Shown in pieces: positions 9,232 to 18,092 of a stretch of DNA of 64,000 nucleotides (positions are counted from its first letter, which is position 1; every line of letters begins with the position of its first letter). Source of the DNA: Rhizobium sp. Q54. GTDB lineage: Bacteria > Pseudomonadota > Alphaproteobacteria > Rhizobiales > Beijerinckiaceae. The notes beneath the pieces were generated by a model. It did no database searches. It was not told the DNA's origin and saw only the letters and a list, made by a program, of their open reading frames with translations. Location of the stretch: contig CAMCUC010000007.1 of assembly GCA_945878875.1 (NCBI GenBank), positions 1-64,000 of the forward strand. The letters are read 5' to 3'. A program made the position numbers and the translations under genes.

Positions 9232-9259
9232 AAGTTCCATAATATACATTATGCGAAAT
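9232..9259 (-). other. dif: dif site (XerC/XerD chromosome dimer resolution site)
   Basis: Read on the minus strand the core is CGCATAATGTATATTATG. The two XerCD half-site cores CGCATAA and TTATG flank the six-base centre TGTATA. Over 28 positions it matches the Escherichia coli dif sequence at 21, including the whole centre and both inner arms. It stands alone in a non-coding stretch, as chromosomal dif sites do. XerC and XerD recombine here to resolve dimer chromosomes under control of FtsK, so this marks the replication terminus. The polarity of GGGNAGGG octamers reverses across it. Confidence 0.85.
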
Positions 9260-9855
9260 ACATGGATCAGACAATTGCTGACAAATGCGCATCTTACCTT
9301 GCTGTCACAGTTGTTCTCTTGCCGCCGTCTTTGCTATCCCTTGGCGCTCTCATGGCGCGCCCTTGCTGCACTGTTCCTGCGGGCTTGTGCCGATCGCTTA
9401 CTGCGCGCTTGCAATTGAGCCGACCGCCCTCCGGGTTTTGTTCAGAGCGCCCAAATCGTCCATGCGCTCGTTCTGTTGGCGAGCTCGTCACACCTCCGGC
9501 CTCATCATCGGGCCAGGCAGCGAGATGCCTATCTGCCGGAGGATTTCAGCTTGTTACGTGGCGCGCCAGGAGGATAAAGCTTTGGCTTTTTCGTGGCGGT
9601 TAGCATCCGGTTCAGATCGCCGTTGCCGCGTTTGCATCATCAGAGCTGCCTGCAAAACACTAGAAGATTCGTAAATTCAGTATGTAAGCGCCCTCGCCGC
9701 CTTCGCTGCTGCTTTGTGCAAAGAAGCCAAAAAAAGCAATAAAAGCCGTAGCCGGTCGCCAGTCTTGATGATATTCTTACAAATGTAGGCGCGGCGGGAC
9801 CGTAAATTGGCACACTCGAAGCTCAGGCTAGAAAGTCAATTGTCAGACGGATCTG

Positions 9856-9875
9856 CGGACGGACGTTTCCGTTCG
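9856..9875 (+). promoter_or_regulatory. Hairpin in the leader of the cold-shock gene
   Basis: CGGACGGA (9856-9863) pairs with TCCGTTCG (9868-9875) around the loop CGTT: eight pairs including one G-U. It lies about 75 bases before the start codon. Cold-shock genes often have structured leaders controlling translation at low temperature; a role here is inferred. Confidence 0.35.
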
Positions 9876-9949
9876 GACGTGGAGGGGACATGCGCGCCGC
9901 TATTTGGCGCCATGATATCGCGCACCTTTGGTGGAGACGAACGGAAGAC

Positions 9950-10591
9950 ATGAGCAAGGGTAAGGACTTTCGGCCAAGGAAGCGCGGCTTCGACGATGAT
10001 GGCCCGATGGATTACGGTAACAAGCCCGGGCGCCAGGCGCGCTCTCCCTTCGGTGGCGGGTTTCCTCCTCCGGACATTGGCATGCCCTCCACCCCGACCG
10101 TCGATGCGACGGTTAAATGGTTCAAGGGCGACAAAGGCTTCGGCTTCGTCGAGCTGGCTGACGGCGCTGGTGATGCGTTTCTCCATATCGGCGCACTTCA
10201 GTCCGCTGGCTATGAGAATGTGCCCCCGGGCGCCAAGCTCAAGGTTACGGTTGGTTCCGGTATGAAGGGCGCGCAAGTTACGCGCGTTGTTGAGGTTGAC
10301 GTATCAACCGCTTCAGCGGCTCCGCCTGCTCGCTCGTTCGACGGTCCCCGCCCCACCCGCCGCATGCCGGACGCAAATGATGCGATTGGCGTAAGCGGCA
10401 AGGTGAAATGGTTCGACCTGACGAAGGGCTTCGGCTTCATCGCCAGCGACGACGGCGGCAAGGATGTGTTCGTTCACATCTCGACGCTTCGTCCGGCCGG
10501 AATCGAAGAGCTGGTCGAAGGTCAGGCCGTGAACATGCAGGTCGTCGAGACGCCGAAGGGCCGCGAGGCTCTCTCGATCTCGCTTCCGTAA
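9950..10591 (+). CDS. Double cold-shock-domain protein
   Basis: Encodes 213 aa with two cold-shock domains, the arrangement typical of alphaproteobacteria. Domain 1 spans about residues 50-115 ([23 protein letters not shown]) and domain 2 about 145-212 ([23 protein letters not shown]); both keep RNP1 and RNP2 RNA-binding motifs. The N-terminus is basic ([12 protein letters not shown]) and a disordered linker joins the domains. The ATG at 9950 has GGAAG just upstream; an in-frame ATG at 9890 lacks support. It is expected to bind single-stranded RNA or DNA and melt structure. It ends in a strong terminator at 10615-10641 and seems monocistronic. Confidence 0.9.
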   Translation: MSKGKDFRPRKRGFDDDGPMDYGNKPGRQARSPFGGGFPPPDIGMPSTPTVDATVKWFKGDKGFGFVELADGAGDAFLHIGALQSAGYENVPPGAKLKVTVGSGMKGAQVTRVVEVDVSTASAAPPARSFDGPRPTRRMPDANDAIGVSGKVKWFDLTKGFGFIASDDGGKDVFVHISTLRPAGIEELVEGQAVNMQVVETPKGREALSISLP

Positions 10592-10614
10592 GAAGGTTGC
10601 CTGAACAAGTTTCA

Positions 10615-10641
10615 GGGCGCGCTTCTCAGCGCGCCCTTTTT
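10615..10641 (+). terminator. Rho-independent terminator of the cold-shock gene
   Basis: GGGCGCGC (10615-10622) and GCGCGCCC (10629-10636) form an eight-pair perfect stem with loop TTCTCA, followed by five T. It is 23 bases after the stop codon. Confidence 0.9.
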
Positions 10642-10656
10642 CGTTGGAAATTTCGC

Positions 10657-11496
10657 ATGAAGCCCTCGCGAGACATAGAACACCTCATCGCCATCATGTC
10701 GCGCCTGCGCACGCCTGTTGTTGGCTGCCCATGGGATATTGAGCAGGATTTCGCCAGCATCGCGCCCTGCGCCATTGAGGAGGCCTATGAGGTCGTGGAC
10801 GCTATCGAGCGTAACGATTTCATAGATTTACGCGAAGAACTGGGCGACCTGCTGCTGCAAGTGGTCTTCCATACGCAGATGGCGCAGGAGAAAAACCTGT
10901 TTGATTTCGGCGGTGTGGTCGAGGCGATCACCACCAAGCTAATCCGCCGTCACCCGCACGTTTTTGGCGAAGCGCGCGATCTCTCGCCGGACGAAGTGGC
11001 AAAAGCCTGGAACGCGATCAAGCAGGAGGAGAAGGCTGAACGGGCCGCCGCGCGCGCCGCTCTGGGGCCTGAGAACAAGGCGCAGGCACCCGACTCCTCA
11101 AGCGTGCTTGCTGGCGTGCCGCACGCCCTGCCCGCCCTGACGCGTGCGCTGAAATTGCAGCAGAAAGCCTCAAAAGTCGGGTTCGACTGGAACGACGCCC
11201 GGCTGGTGCTGGCGAAAATCCGCGAGGAATGCGACGAGCTGGAGCGCGAACTGGACGCTGGGGACAAGAATGCCGCCGCTGGCGAGATAGGCGATCTGAT
11301 CTTCGCCATGGTCAACCTCGCCCGCCATTGCGACGCAGACGCTGAAGGCGCGCTGCGGGGCACAAACGCGAAGTTTGAGCGCCGCTTCGGGTTCATCGAG
11401 GCGGAACTGGCGACGCTGGGCCGCACGCCTGCTGAAGCCAGCCTTGAAGAGATGGACGCGCTTTGGGACGCGGCCAAGCGGCGGGAGCGGGCGTAA
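10657..11496 (+). CDS. mazG: Nucleoside triphosphate pyrophosphohydrolase MazG
   Basis: Encodes 279 aa with two MazG domains, the usual length. It hydrolyses (d)NTPs to monophosphates and pyrophosphate, cleaning the nucleotide pool. The first domain has CPWDIEQDFASIAPCAIEEAYEV and LREELGDLLLQVVFH; the second has KVGFDWNDARLVLAKIREECDELE and GEIGDLIFAMVNLARH. The paired EExxE and ExxD motifs that bind magnesium are present in both. GGAAA lies seven bases before ATG 10657. The gene begins directly after the cold-shock terminator and is followed by a repeat element. Confidence 0.94.
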   Translation: MKPSRDIEHLIAIMSRLRTPVVGCPWDIEQDFASIAPCAIEEAYEVVDAIERNDFIDLREELGDLLLQVVFHTQMAQEKNLFDFGGVVEAITTKLIRRHPHVFGEARDLSPDEVAKAWNAIKQEEKAERAAARAALGPENKAQAPDSSSVLAGVPHALPALTRALKLQQKASKVGFDWNDARLVLAKIREECDELERELDAGDKNAAAGEIGDLIFAMVNLARHCDADAEGALRGTNAKFERRFGFIEAELATLGRTPAEASLEEMDALWDAAKRRERA

Positions 11497-11543
11497 AGGG
11501 CGCGGTGAAAACATGCAGGCTCCCAGCCCGCGGTCCTGGAAAT

Positions 11544-11684
11544 CCCCCTCATCCGTCGTTTGCTAACGCAAACGCCACCTTCTCCCGCGAGAGGAGAAGG
11601 TGGCACACGATCAGCAGAGACGCCTCTTTCTTCCCTTCTCCCCTTGCGGGAGAAGGTGGCGCGCAAAGCGCGACGGATGAGGGG
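11544..11684. repeat. Intergenic palindromic element (rhizobial REP/RIME-like)
   Basis: The outer 14-base arms CCCCTCATCCGTCG (11545-11558) and CGACGGATGAGGGG (11671-11684) are perfect inverted copies. Inside are two further hairpins built from CACCTTCTCCC and GGAGAAGGTGG. This matches the well-known family of short palindromic intergenic repeats of Rhizobiales. It sits between the convergent mazG and hflX genes and may also end their transcripts. Only one copy is in this window. Confidence 0.75.
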
Positions 11685-11718
11685 ATCTTCTACTTATCAA
11701 AACCCTAGCGCCATAGCC

Positions 11719-13173
11719 TCACAAACCGCGCGAAGTGCCACGACGTCGTGCGGTCGAACGCTCAGGCCCCGATTTACGCGCATCGGGAAAACGTCGCAGC
11801 AGGCGCTCGGCGCGTTCGGGAGCGACGCGCACCGACAGCTTCATGCCGTCATCGCTGTCTTCCCGTGAGATGATCTGCGTCTGCGCGTAGAGCCAGCTCA
11901 GGCCCTCGCCGTCTTCGGGCGGCAGCTCCAGATCGAACGCCGTATGATTGGCTGACAGGCGGGCCTCGATGCCATTGAGGAGGTCATTGACCCCTTCTCC
12001 CGTGAGCGCCGACACCACGAACGGACGTTGACGAACGGGGCCGCGCCGGGCGGCATTGATGAGCGCCATGCGGCGGTCGTCGTCGAGCAGGTCGATCTTG
12101 TTCCACACTTCAACGATGCGCGGATCGTGCGGCTCTATGCCCAGCTCTTCGAGAATGTTTTCAACGTCGGCGCTCTGAGCCGCTGTGTCCTCGTGCGACA
12201 GGTCGCGCACATGCAGCACGACGTCGGCGGAGATCACCTCCTCCAGCGTGGCGCGGAAGGCGGAGACCAGCTGCGTCGGCAAATCGGAAATGAATCCCAC
12301 CGTATCCGACAGCATGATGCGCTCGCCATGAGGCAGGCGCACGGCGCGCAGCGTCGGGTCGAGCGTGGCGAACAACATATCCTTTGCTAGCACTTCCGCC
12401 TGCGTCAAGCGGTTGAATAGCGTGGATTTTCCCGCGTTCGTATAGCCGACGAGCGCAACCACCGGATACGGCACGTCCTGCCGCTGCTTGCGATGCAGGC
12501 CGCGCGTCTTCTTCACCGTCTCAAGCTCGCGCTCGATGCGGATCACGCGCTCCTGAATGAGACGGCGGTCGGTCTCGATCTGCGATTCACCAGGGCCGCC
12601 AAGGAAGCCGAAGCCGCCACGCTGGCGCTCCAGATGGGTCCATGAGCGCACGAGGCGCGATTTCTGGTAGCCCAAATGCGCAAGCTCGACCTGCAAAGAG
12701 CCCTCGCGGGTGCGGGCGCGGCGGCCGAAAATTTCCAATATCAGCCCGGTGCGGTCAATCACCTTGGCGCCGAAGGCTTTTTCAAGATTACGCTGCTGCA
12801 CGGGCGACAGGGCGCAATCGACCATGACGAGGCCGATGTCCTCCTCCCGAACGCGAGCGGCGATGTCGTCCACCTTGCCGGTGCCGATGAAGGTCGCCGG
12901 TCGAATTTGCGTGAGCATCACGGTTTCGTGCCCAACCACGTCAAGGTCGATGGCGCGGGCGAGGCCCTCAGCCTCCAGAATTCGGGCACCGGGATCGCGC
13001 ACGAATTCCCGTCCGTCCACGCTCTTGCGGGCGATCTGGGCGGCGCGCACGGCGGCGCGTTCGGTGAGGTATGGCCCCACCACGAGGGCTTTGGTGTTTT
13101 CCGCCGCCGCCCGCTCGGGGTCGTACCCGGGCGCGGGCTGGGCGGCTCTTTGTCTGGTGTCTGCTTCGGTCAA
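11719..13173 (-). CDS. hflX: GTPase HflX
   Basis: Encodes 484 aa. HflX is a ribosome-associated GTPase that splits stalled or heat-damaged ribosomes. The HflX-specific N-terminal domain ([29 protein letters not shown]) is followed by the glycine-rich linker [19 protein letters not shown] and the G domain: G1 [11 protein letters not shown]3 DTVGFI, G4 NKID. The C-terminus is basic. It is 22 bases downstream of hfq on the same strand, a conserved pairing, so the two are probably co-transcribed. Confidence 0.95.
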   Translation of the reverse strand: MTEADTRQRAAQPAPGYDPERAAAENTKALVVGPYLTERAAVRAAQIARKSVDGREFVRDPGARILEAEGLARAIDLDVVGHETVMLTQIRPATFIGTGKVDDIAARVREEDIGLVMVDCALSPVQQRNLEKAFGAKVIDRTGLILEIFGRRARTREGSLQVELAHLGYQKSRLVRSWTHLERQRGGFGFLGGPGESQIETDRRLIQERVIRIERELETVKKTRGLHRKQRQDVPYPVVALVGYTNAGKSTLFNRLTQAEVLAKDMLFATLDPTLRAVRLPHGERIMLSDTVGFISDLPTQLVSAFRATLEEVISADVVLHVRDLSHEDTAAQSADVENILEELGIEPHDPRIVEVWNKIDLLDDDRRMALINAARRGPVRQRPFVVSALTGEGVNDLLNGIEARLSANHTAFDLELPPEDGEGLSWLYAQTQIISREDSDDGMKLSVRVAPERAERLLRRFPDARKSGPERSTARRRGTSRGL

Positions 13174-13195
13174 GCGCGCTCCGCGTCAGCCAGAA

Positions 13196-13456
13196 TCACG
13201 GGAGGGGTTTTTCCCCGCCCTCTTCCGCCGGCTCGAACATCGAGATCGGCGTGCCTGGCATGATCGTGGATATGGCGTGCTTGTAGACCAGTTGCGAGTG
13301 TCCATCCCGCCGCAACAGCAAACAAAAGTTGTCGAACCATGTCACGACGCCTTGTAACTTGACGCCGTTGACCAGGAAGATAGTGAGCGGGACTTTCTGT
13401 TTCCGAACGTAGTTCAGAAAAGTGTCCTGCAGATTTTGGGCGCGTTCAGCCGCCAT
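13196..13456 (-). CDS. hfq: RNA chaperone Hfq
   Basis: Encodes 86 aa. Hfq forms a hexamer that pairs small RNAs with mRNAs. The Sm1 region ([23 protein letters not shown]) and Sm2 motif ([10 protein letters not shown]) are both typical. The ATG at 13456 is preceded by GAGGGG; the frame continues upstream but those codons are not Hfq-like. It leads an hfq-hflX operon. The 188-bp upstream region should hold its promoter and includes a 21-base tandem duplication. Confidence 0.97.
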   Translation of the reverse strand: MAAERAQNLQDTFLNYVRKQKVPLTIFLVNGVKLQGVVTWFDNFCLLLRRDGHSQLVYKHAISTIMPGTPISMFEPAEEGGEKPLP

Positions 13457-13621
13457 TTTTATTCCCCTCTCACCTCCGCAGCCGCTCATTCGGCTGCGAG
13501 GGTCATTCAGACTTTCGTCTGTTTTCAGACATTGCATGCAGTCCGAACCAAGTAAAGGACGCGCCGGACTTATTGACAACCACGTTTAAGGAGCATGGCC
13601 TTGAGTGCTTGCCTATCCCAG

Positions 13622-13657
13622 GATCAAGCTTCTTGCTTACTTGATCAAGCTTCTTGC
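13622..13657. repeat. Tandem duplication of 15 bases at the hydrolase 3' end
   Basis: GATCAAGCTTCTTGC occurs at 13622-13636 and again at 13643-13657, a period of 21 bases. The second copy forms the last codons and stop of the downstream-reading hydrolase gene (its 3' end at 13645). It looks like a recent local slippage duplication. Confidence 0.7.
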
Positions 13658-14340
13658 ACCGGCCCCTTTATGGCGCGCTGCGGGGTCGGCCGCTTGATGG
13701 GGTTGTCGAGGCGGCGATCAAGGTAAGTGGTGACTTCACCAATCAGATCGTCGATGCAATTCTCGAAGAAATGGTTGGCGCCCTTCACCACGGCATGCTC
13801 GATGAGTATGCCCTTCTGGGTCTTCAGCTTTTCGATCAGGCCCATCACTTCCTTCAGCGGCGCAACGCGATCCTGATCGCCGTGGACGAACAGGCCGGAT
13901 GAAGGGCATGGGGCCAGGAACGAGAAATCGAAACGGTTTGCGGGCGGCGCAATCGAGATGAAGCCCTCGATTTCAGGGCGGCGCATCAGCAATTGCATGC
14001 CTATCCATGAGCCAAACGAGACGCCGGCGATCCAGCAAGCGCGTGCTTCCGGGTTGATCGACTGCACCCAGTCGAGCGCGGCGGCAGCGTCCGACAATTC
14101 GCCCGAGCCATGGTCGAAATTGCCCTGGCTGCGACCGACGCCGCGAAAGTTGAAGCGCAACACCGAGAAGCCGCGCTCGGCGAAGGCGTAATACATCTGG
14201 TAGACGATCTGGTTGTTCATCGTCCCGCCAAACTGCGGGTGGGGATGAAGAATCACCGCAATCGGTGCGCCGCGCGTCTTGGAGGGATGGAACCGGCCCT
14301 CAAGGCGGCCGGCGGGTCCGGTGAAGATGACTTCAGGCAT
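13645..14340 (-). CDS. Alpha/beta hydrolase of the COG2945 type
   Basis: Encodes 231 aa. The alpha/beta hydrolase fold is shown by HPHPQFGGTMNN (oxyanion region), RFNFRGVGRSQG, the nucleophile elbow GVSFGS and a late GANHFF with the catalytic histidine. HGDQDRVAP holds the likely acid. The ATG at 14340 has GGAG nine bases upstream; the longer frame to 14547 is not conserved-looking. The family is common in alphaproteobacteria and of unproven substrate. It is divergent from the cysteine desulfurase and shares the intergenic region that holds the Irr-box-like motif. Confidence 0.85.
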   Translation of the reverse strand: MPEVIFTGPAGRLEGRFHPSKTRGAPIAVILHPHPQFGGTMNNQIVYQMYYAFAERGFSVLRFNFRGVGRSQGNFDHGSGELSDAAAALDWVQSINPEARACWIAGVSFGSWIGMQLLMRRPEIEGFISIAPPANRFDFSFLAPCPSSGLFVHGDQDRVAPLKEVMGLIEKLKTQKGILIEHAVVKGANHFFENCIDDLIGEVTTYLDRRLDNPIKRPTPQRAIKGPVQEA

Positions 14341-14419
14341 CGTGTCTCCAAAAAGGCTGCAAACCGGCTGGATAAGACGCGCATTTCTTGACTTGGACGC
14401 TGCGAAAGGCGAAAATAAC

Positions 14420-14436
14420 GTTAGAACAATTCTAAA
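14420..14436. promoter_or_regulatory. Irr-box-like iron control element (ICE)
   Basis: The 17-base palindrome GTTAGAA-CAA-TTCTAAA matches the TTTAGAA-N3-TTCTAAA pattern that I recall for the Irr box of Rhizobiales with one difference at the first base. A second perfect palindrome, CAGTCCGGACTG, follows directly at 14437-14448. It is 150 bases before the cysteine desulfurase start and about 80 before the divergent hydrolase. Irr senses haem and controls iron-using genes, so control of the Fe-S locus is a sensible inference. Confidence 0.65.
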
Positions 14437-14589
14437 CAGTCCGGACTGGCCGGGATTTTCTGCTTCGCGCGTCACGTCAAAAAATGCGTTTGGAACCCTG
14501 CTTTGATCGTAAGCGGCTTTTACCACGCAGGCTGGCAGTGAGTGCAAGCATTTTTAGCAAGTACGTGGAAACCGGGACACAAGACGCAT

Positions 14590-15759
14590 ATGAGGCGGGA
14601 ACGGGTTTATCTCGACTGGAACGCCACGGCGCCGCTTCTGCCCGCCGCACGCGTTGCTTTTGTGGCTGCGCTCGATTGCTCCGGCAACCCTTCCTCCGTC
14701 CATCAGGAAGGGCGCCGCGCGCGGGCGCTCGTTGAGCAGGCTCGCGCTGACGTCGCCGCGCTTGTGGATACCGCCCCTGCCCGCGTCACCTTCACGTCTG
14801 GCGGCACAGAAGCCGCTAATCTTGCGTTGAGCCAAGGGTTTATCCCCGCCGACAGGCGCGCGCCGGATCTCCTTGTGGTGAGTGCTGGCGAGCATGCCTG
14901 CGTACTGGAGGGGCATCGTTTCCCGGCGGATCAAGTTCGCATCGCGCCGATGAATCAGCATGGCCAGCTTGATCTGGTCGCGCTTGCCGCGCTGCTTGAG
15001 AATGCTGGCGAGGCCCGCGTCATGCTGGCCTTGCAGGCCGCCAATAACGAAACCGGCGTGGTCCAGCCGGTGCGCGAGGCTGCCGCCCTTGTCCATGAGC
15101 GCGGCGGGATTGTTGTCTGCGACATCGTGCAGGCGGCAGGGCGCATCGCCTGCAGCTTTGAAGCGCTGGACGCTGACGCGTTGATCCTGTCCGCCCACAA
15201 GATTGGCGGCGCCAAGGGCGTAGGCGCCCTTGTGTTGCGCGATCCGCAGGCCAATATCGAGTTTGCGCAAGTGCGCGGCGGCGGACAGGAGCGCGGGCTG
15301 CGCGCGGGCACGGAAAATGTCGCGGGGATAGCGGCTTTCGGAAGCGCCGCCCGGCATATGGCGGATCAGGACAGTTTCGAGCAGGTCCGGCTTGCAAAGC
15401 TGCGCGACGAGATGGAGCTTCGGCTCACAAGCGCCCTGCCCGATCTGATAATCTTCGGGGATGGCGTAACGAGACTATCTAATACGTCCGCTTTCGGGTT
15501 ATCTGGATTAGCTGCCTCGACTCTGCTGATTGCGCTGGACCTTGAAGGGTTCGCTGTGTCATCCGGGTCGGCCTGCTCGTCGGGCAAGGTTAAGGCCTCG
15601 CATGTGCTGGCCGCTATGGGGATCGCCCCCGAGCTGGCGCAGAGCGCGATCCGGGTGAGTCTCGGGCGCGACACGCAGGCCGATGAGATTGAGGCGTTTT
15701 GCGATGCGTATATTCGCGTGGCGGAACGGATTGGAGACAGGCGCAGAACGGCGGCGTGA
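14590..15759 (+). CDS. Cysteine desulfurase, NifS/IscS class
   Basis: Encodes 389 aa. It takes sulfur from cysteine for Fe-S clusters using pyridoxal phosphate. The NifS-like start (VYLDWNATAPL), SGGTEAANLAL, NNETGVVQP, the PLP lysine in SAHKIGGAKG and the class I active-site loop SSGSACSSGK are visible. It therefore differs from the class II SufS encoded at 20124. ATG 14590 starts at the conserved N-terminus; the frame extends to 14542 without support. It heads the Fe-S locus, 96 bases before sufB, downstream of the Irr-box-like motif. Confidence 0.92.
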   Translation: MRRERVYLDWNATAPLLPAARVAFVAALDCSGNPSSVHQEGRRARALVEQARADVAALVDTAPARVTFTSGGTEAANLALSQGFIPADRRAPDLLVVSAGEHACVLEGHRFPADQVRIAPMNQHGQLDLVALAALLENAGEARVMLALQAANNETGVVQPVREAAALVHERGGIVVCDIVQAAGRIACSFEALDADALILSAHKIGGAKGVGALVLRDPQANIEFAQVRGGGQERGLRAGTENVAGIAAFGSAARHMADQDSFEQVRLAKLRDEMELRLTSALPDLIIFGDGVTRLSNTSAFGLSGLAASTLLIALDLEGFAVSSGSACSSGKVKASHVLAAMGIAPELAQSAIRVSLGRDTQADEIEAFCDAYIRVAERIGDRRRTAA

Positions 15760-15855
15760 TGCGCTGAATAAAATATTGATCGGGTCGGGATACCGACGCG
15801 TATTAACGATGTGGTCCAACCAGCGGTCCTTGAAACCGCCAAGGGGGAGAAGGAA

Positions 15856-17325
15856 ATGGCTGCAGTTCACGAGACCATTCAAACGGTCAAGTCAGTTGAC
15901 GTAGACGCCTACAAGTACGGCTTCGTCACGGACATCGAGTCCGACAAGGCCCCCAAGGGTCTGAGTGAGGACATCGTCCGTTTCATCTCCGCGCGCAAGA
16001 ACGAGCCGGAGTGGATGCTGGAATGGCGCCTCGACGCCTATCGGCGCTGGCTCGCCATGAAGGAGCCCGATTGGGCGCGGGTCGATTATCCAAAGATCGA
16101 CTATCAGGATCTCTATTATTACTCGGCGCCGAAATCCATGTCGGGCCCGCAATCGCTCGACGAGGTCGATCCTGAACTGCTGCGCACCTATGATCGCCTC
16201 GGCATCCCGCTGCGCGAACGCGAGGCGCTGCTCGGTATCCCCAGCTCGCGCGTGGCGGTGGACGCGGTGTTCGATTCCGTTTCGGTCGCCACGACCTTCA
16301 AGGCTGAGCTGGCGAAATCCGGCGTGATTTTCTGCCCAATCTCCGAGGCCTTGCAAGAGCATCCCGAACTGGTGCGCAAGTACATCGGCACGGTTGTGCC
16401 GGTGACGGACAATTATTTCGCCACCCTCAACAGCGCCGTGTTCTCGGACGGATCGTTCGTCTATATCCCGCCGGGCGTGCGCTGCCCGATGGAATTGTCG
16501 ACCTATTTCCGCATCAACGAGCGCAATACCGGGCAGTTTGAGCGCACGCTCATCATCGCCGACAAGGGCTCTTACGTGAGTTATCTTGAAGGCTGCACGG
16601 CGCCCATGCGCGACGAGAACCAGCTGCACGCGGCGGTCGTCGAACTCGTCACGCATGACGACGCCGAGATCAAATACTCAACTGTTCAAAACTGGTATCC
16701 CGGCGACAGCGAGGGCAAGGGCGGCATCTACAATTTCGTGACCAAGCGCGGTGATTGCCGTGGCGACCGCTCGAAGATTTCATGGACGCAGGTCGAGACC
16801 GGCTCTGCGATCACGTGGAAATATCCCTCCTGCATCTTGCGCGGCGACCATTCGCGCGGCGAGTTCTATTCGATCGCAATTTCCAACGGAAAGCAGCAGG
16901 TCGATAGCGGCACGAAAATGCTGCATCTGGGCAAGAACACGTCGAGCCGCATCATCTCGAAGGGCATCTCGGCGGGCCGCTCCAACAACACCTATCGCGG
17001 CCAGGTGTTTGCGCATCGCAAGGCCAGCAACGCGCGCAATTTCACCAATTGCGACTCGCTGTTGATCGGCCAGGAGTGCGGCGCCCATACCGTGCCCTAC
17101 ATCGAATCGCGCAATGCGAGCGCAGTGTTCGAGCACGAAGCTACGACGTCGAAAATCTCCGACGACCAGCTGTTCTATTGCATGCAGCGCGGGCTTTCTT
17201 CGGAGGAAGCCACCGCGCTGATCGTCAACGGCTTCGTGCGCGACGTGCTGCAACAATTACCGATGGAGTTCGCGGTGGAGGCGCAAAAGCTGATCGCCGT
17301 GAGCCTTGAGGGGAGCGTGGGGTGA
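15856..17325 (+). CDS. sufB: Fe-S cluster assembly scaffold SufB
   Basis: Encodes 489 aa, the core of the SufBC2D scaffold on which Fe-S clusters are built. Conserved blocks include [58 protein letters not shown] and [20 protein letters not shown] with the conserved cysteine. GAGAAGGA precedes ATG 15856. Its stop overlaps the start of the nucleotidyltransferase gene (TGATG), so a non-Suf gene is coupled directly to sufB. Confidence 0.97.
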   Translation: MAAVHETIQTVKSVDVDAYKYGFVTDIESDKAPKGLSEDIVRFISARKNEPEWMLEWRLDAYRRWLAMKEPDWARVDYPKIDYQDLYYYSAPKSMSGPQSLDEVDPELLRTYDRLGIPLREREALLGIPSSRVAVDAVFDSVSVATTFKAELAKSGVIFCPISEALQEHPELVRKYIGTVVPVTDNYFATLNSAVFSDGSFVYIPPGVRCPMELSTYFRINERNTGQFERTLIIADKGSYVSYLEGCTAPMRDENQLHAAVVELVTHDDAEIKYSTVQNWYPGDSEGKGGIYNFVTKRGDCRGDRSKISWTQVETGSAITWKYPSCILRGDHSRGEFYSIAISNGKQQVDSGTKMLHLGKNTSSRIISKGISAGRSNNTYRGQVFAHRKASNARNFTNCDSLLIGQECGAHTVPYIESRNASAVFEHEATTSKISDDQLFYCMQRGLSSEEATALIVNGFVRDVLQQLPMEFAVEAQKLIAVSLEGSVG

Positions 17326-17687
17326 TGCTGACCGCAGCGCCCGCCAACAAAGGACGTTTCCCAACCGAAGAAGCGGCGCTCATTGCTGTCGTGGATCGAC
17401 TTGTGAGTTCGTTTGATCCGCAGTCGATCTGGCTGTTCGGAAGCCGCGCACGCGGCGAGGCGCGGCCTGACAGCGATTTCGATTTGCTGGTTGTCGCCAA
17501 GCCTGAGAGCGGTTTTGGTTCGGATGATTACGAGGCTCTGGATCGACAAGTGAGCGACCTGCGCGTGGGATGCGACATCGTCCCCTGCGCGGCGAGCGAT
17601 TTTGTGGCTGGCCAACAGGCTCCAACGTCGCTCGTGGCGCAGATCGTGCGTGACGGACGTGAGCTTTATTGCGCGAGGCCGCGATGA
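17325..17687 (+). CDS. MNT-type nucleotidyltransferase, partner of the HEPN protein
   Basis: Encodes 120 aa. The minimal nucleotidyltransferase signature is intact: LFGSRARGEARPDSDFDLLV, with the GS pair and the DxD metal ligands. Such proteins pair with HEPN partners; in characterised MntA/HepT modules the MNT protein adds AMP to the HEPN toxin and silences it. The ATG overlaps the sufB stop by one base (GTG 17322 is an alternative). Its stop overlaps the next start (ATGA). The pair is inserted between sufB and sufC, so it is transcribed with the Fe-S assembly operon. A toxin-antitoxin role is inferred. Confidence 0.85.
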   Translation: MLTAAPANKGRFPTEEAALIAVVDRLVSSFDPQSIWLFGSRARGEARPDSDFDLLVVAKPESGFGSDDYEALDRQVSDLRVGCDIVPCAASDFVAGQQAPTSLVAQIVRDGRELYCARPR

Positions 17688-18079
17688 ACGTCGCCTCAAA
17701 GGTTCGCGTAGACGCATTTCTTCAGATCGCATTCGAGGAACGCGAGGCTGCGTTACGGCTTGCCGATCCTTTGCCGAGACAGGCTATTTATTTCGTGCAG
17801 CAAGCGGTCGAGAAATTGCTGCGCGCCGTGCTTGAGGCGGAGGGCGTTCCGGCTGGCGTGAGTCATAACCTGCGCTATTTGTGCGAGCTTTTGTCTGAAG
17901 AACATGCCTTGAAGGCGATATTCATGGAGTTTGAGCCGCTCAGCGCGGCCTCAACGCGCTATCGTTACCCTTCCGTGACGGGCAAGCTTTCAGCGCCTGC
18001 TGCGGATGACGTCCAGAAATGCCTGAAAATGCTGACGCCGCTGGATGAAGCGGTTCGAAAGCGTCTTCAAAAAGATTGA
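17684..18079 (+). CDS. HEPN domain protein
   Basis: Encodes 131 aa, an all-helical HEPN protein of the type found beside MNT nucleotidyltransferases. Characteristic is AIYFVQQAVEKLLRAVL followed by a short loop and HNLRYLCELL. The R-x4-6-H ribonuclease motif of HepT toxins is not obvious, so it may belong to the non-nuclease branch that binds nucleotides or RNA. It overlaps the MNT gene by four bases and ends 13 bases before sufC. Whether the pair is a toxin-antitoxin module or a regulator of Suf is open. Confidence 0.8.
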   Translation: MNVASKVRVDAFLQIAFEEREAALRLADPLPRQAIYFVQQAVEKLLRAVLEAEGVPAGVSHNLRYLCELLSEEHALKAIFMEFEPLSAASTRYRYPSVTGKLSAPAADDVQKCLKMLTPLDEAVRKRLQKD

Positions 18080-18092
18080 ACACAGAAAGACA

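Larger units (their letters stand above)
9104..9949. other. Non-coding region around dif and upstream of the cold-shock gene
   Basis: About 850 bases with no convincing gene. Overlapping frames on + between 9134 and 9674 have no ribosome binding site and no recognisable protein. The notable element is the dif-like site at 9232-9259. The right end (from about 9690) probably carries the promoter and leader of the cold-shock gene, including a hairpin at 9856-9875. Non-coding flanks are usual around dif. Confidence 0.6.

Noticed and set aside
9134-9674. Overlapping short frames around the dif site
   Set aside because: No ribosome binding sites, cysteine- and arginine-rich low-complexity translations, and they run through dif.
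9807-9823. Sigma-54-like promoter TTGGCAC-N5-AAGC before the cold-shock gene
   Set aside because: The -24 half is good but the -12 half is poor and no activator site is evident; probably chance.
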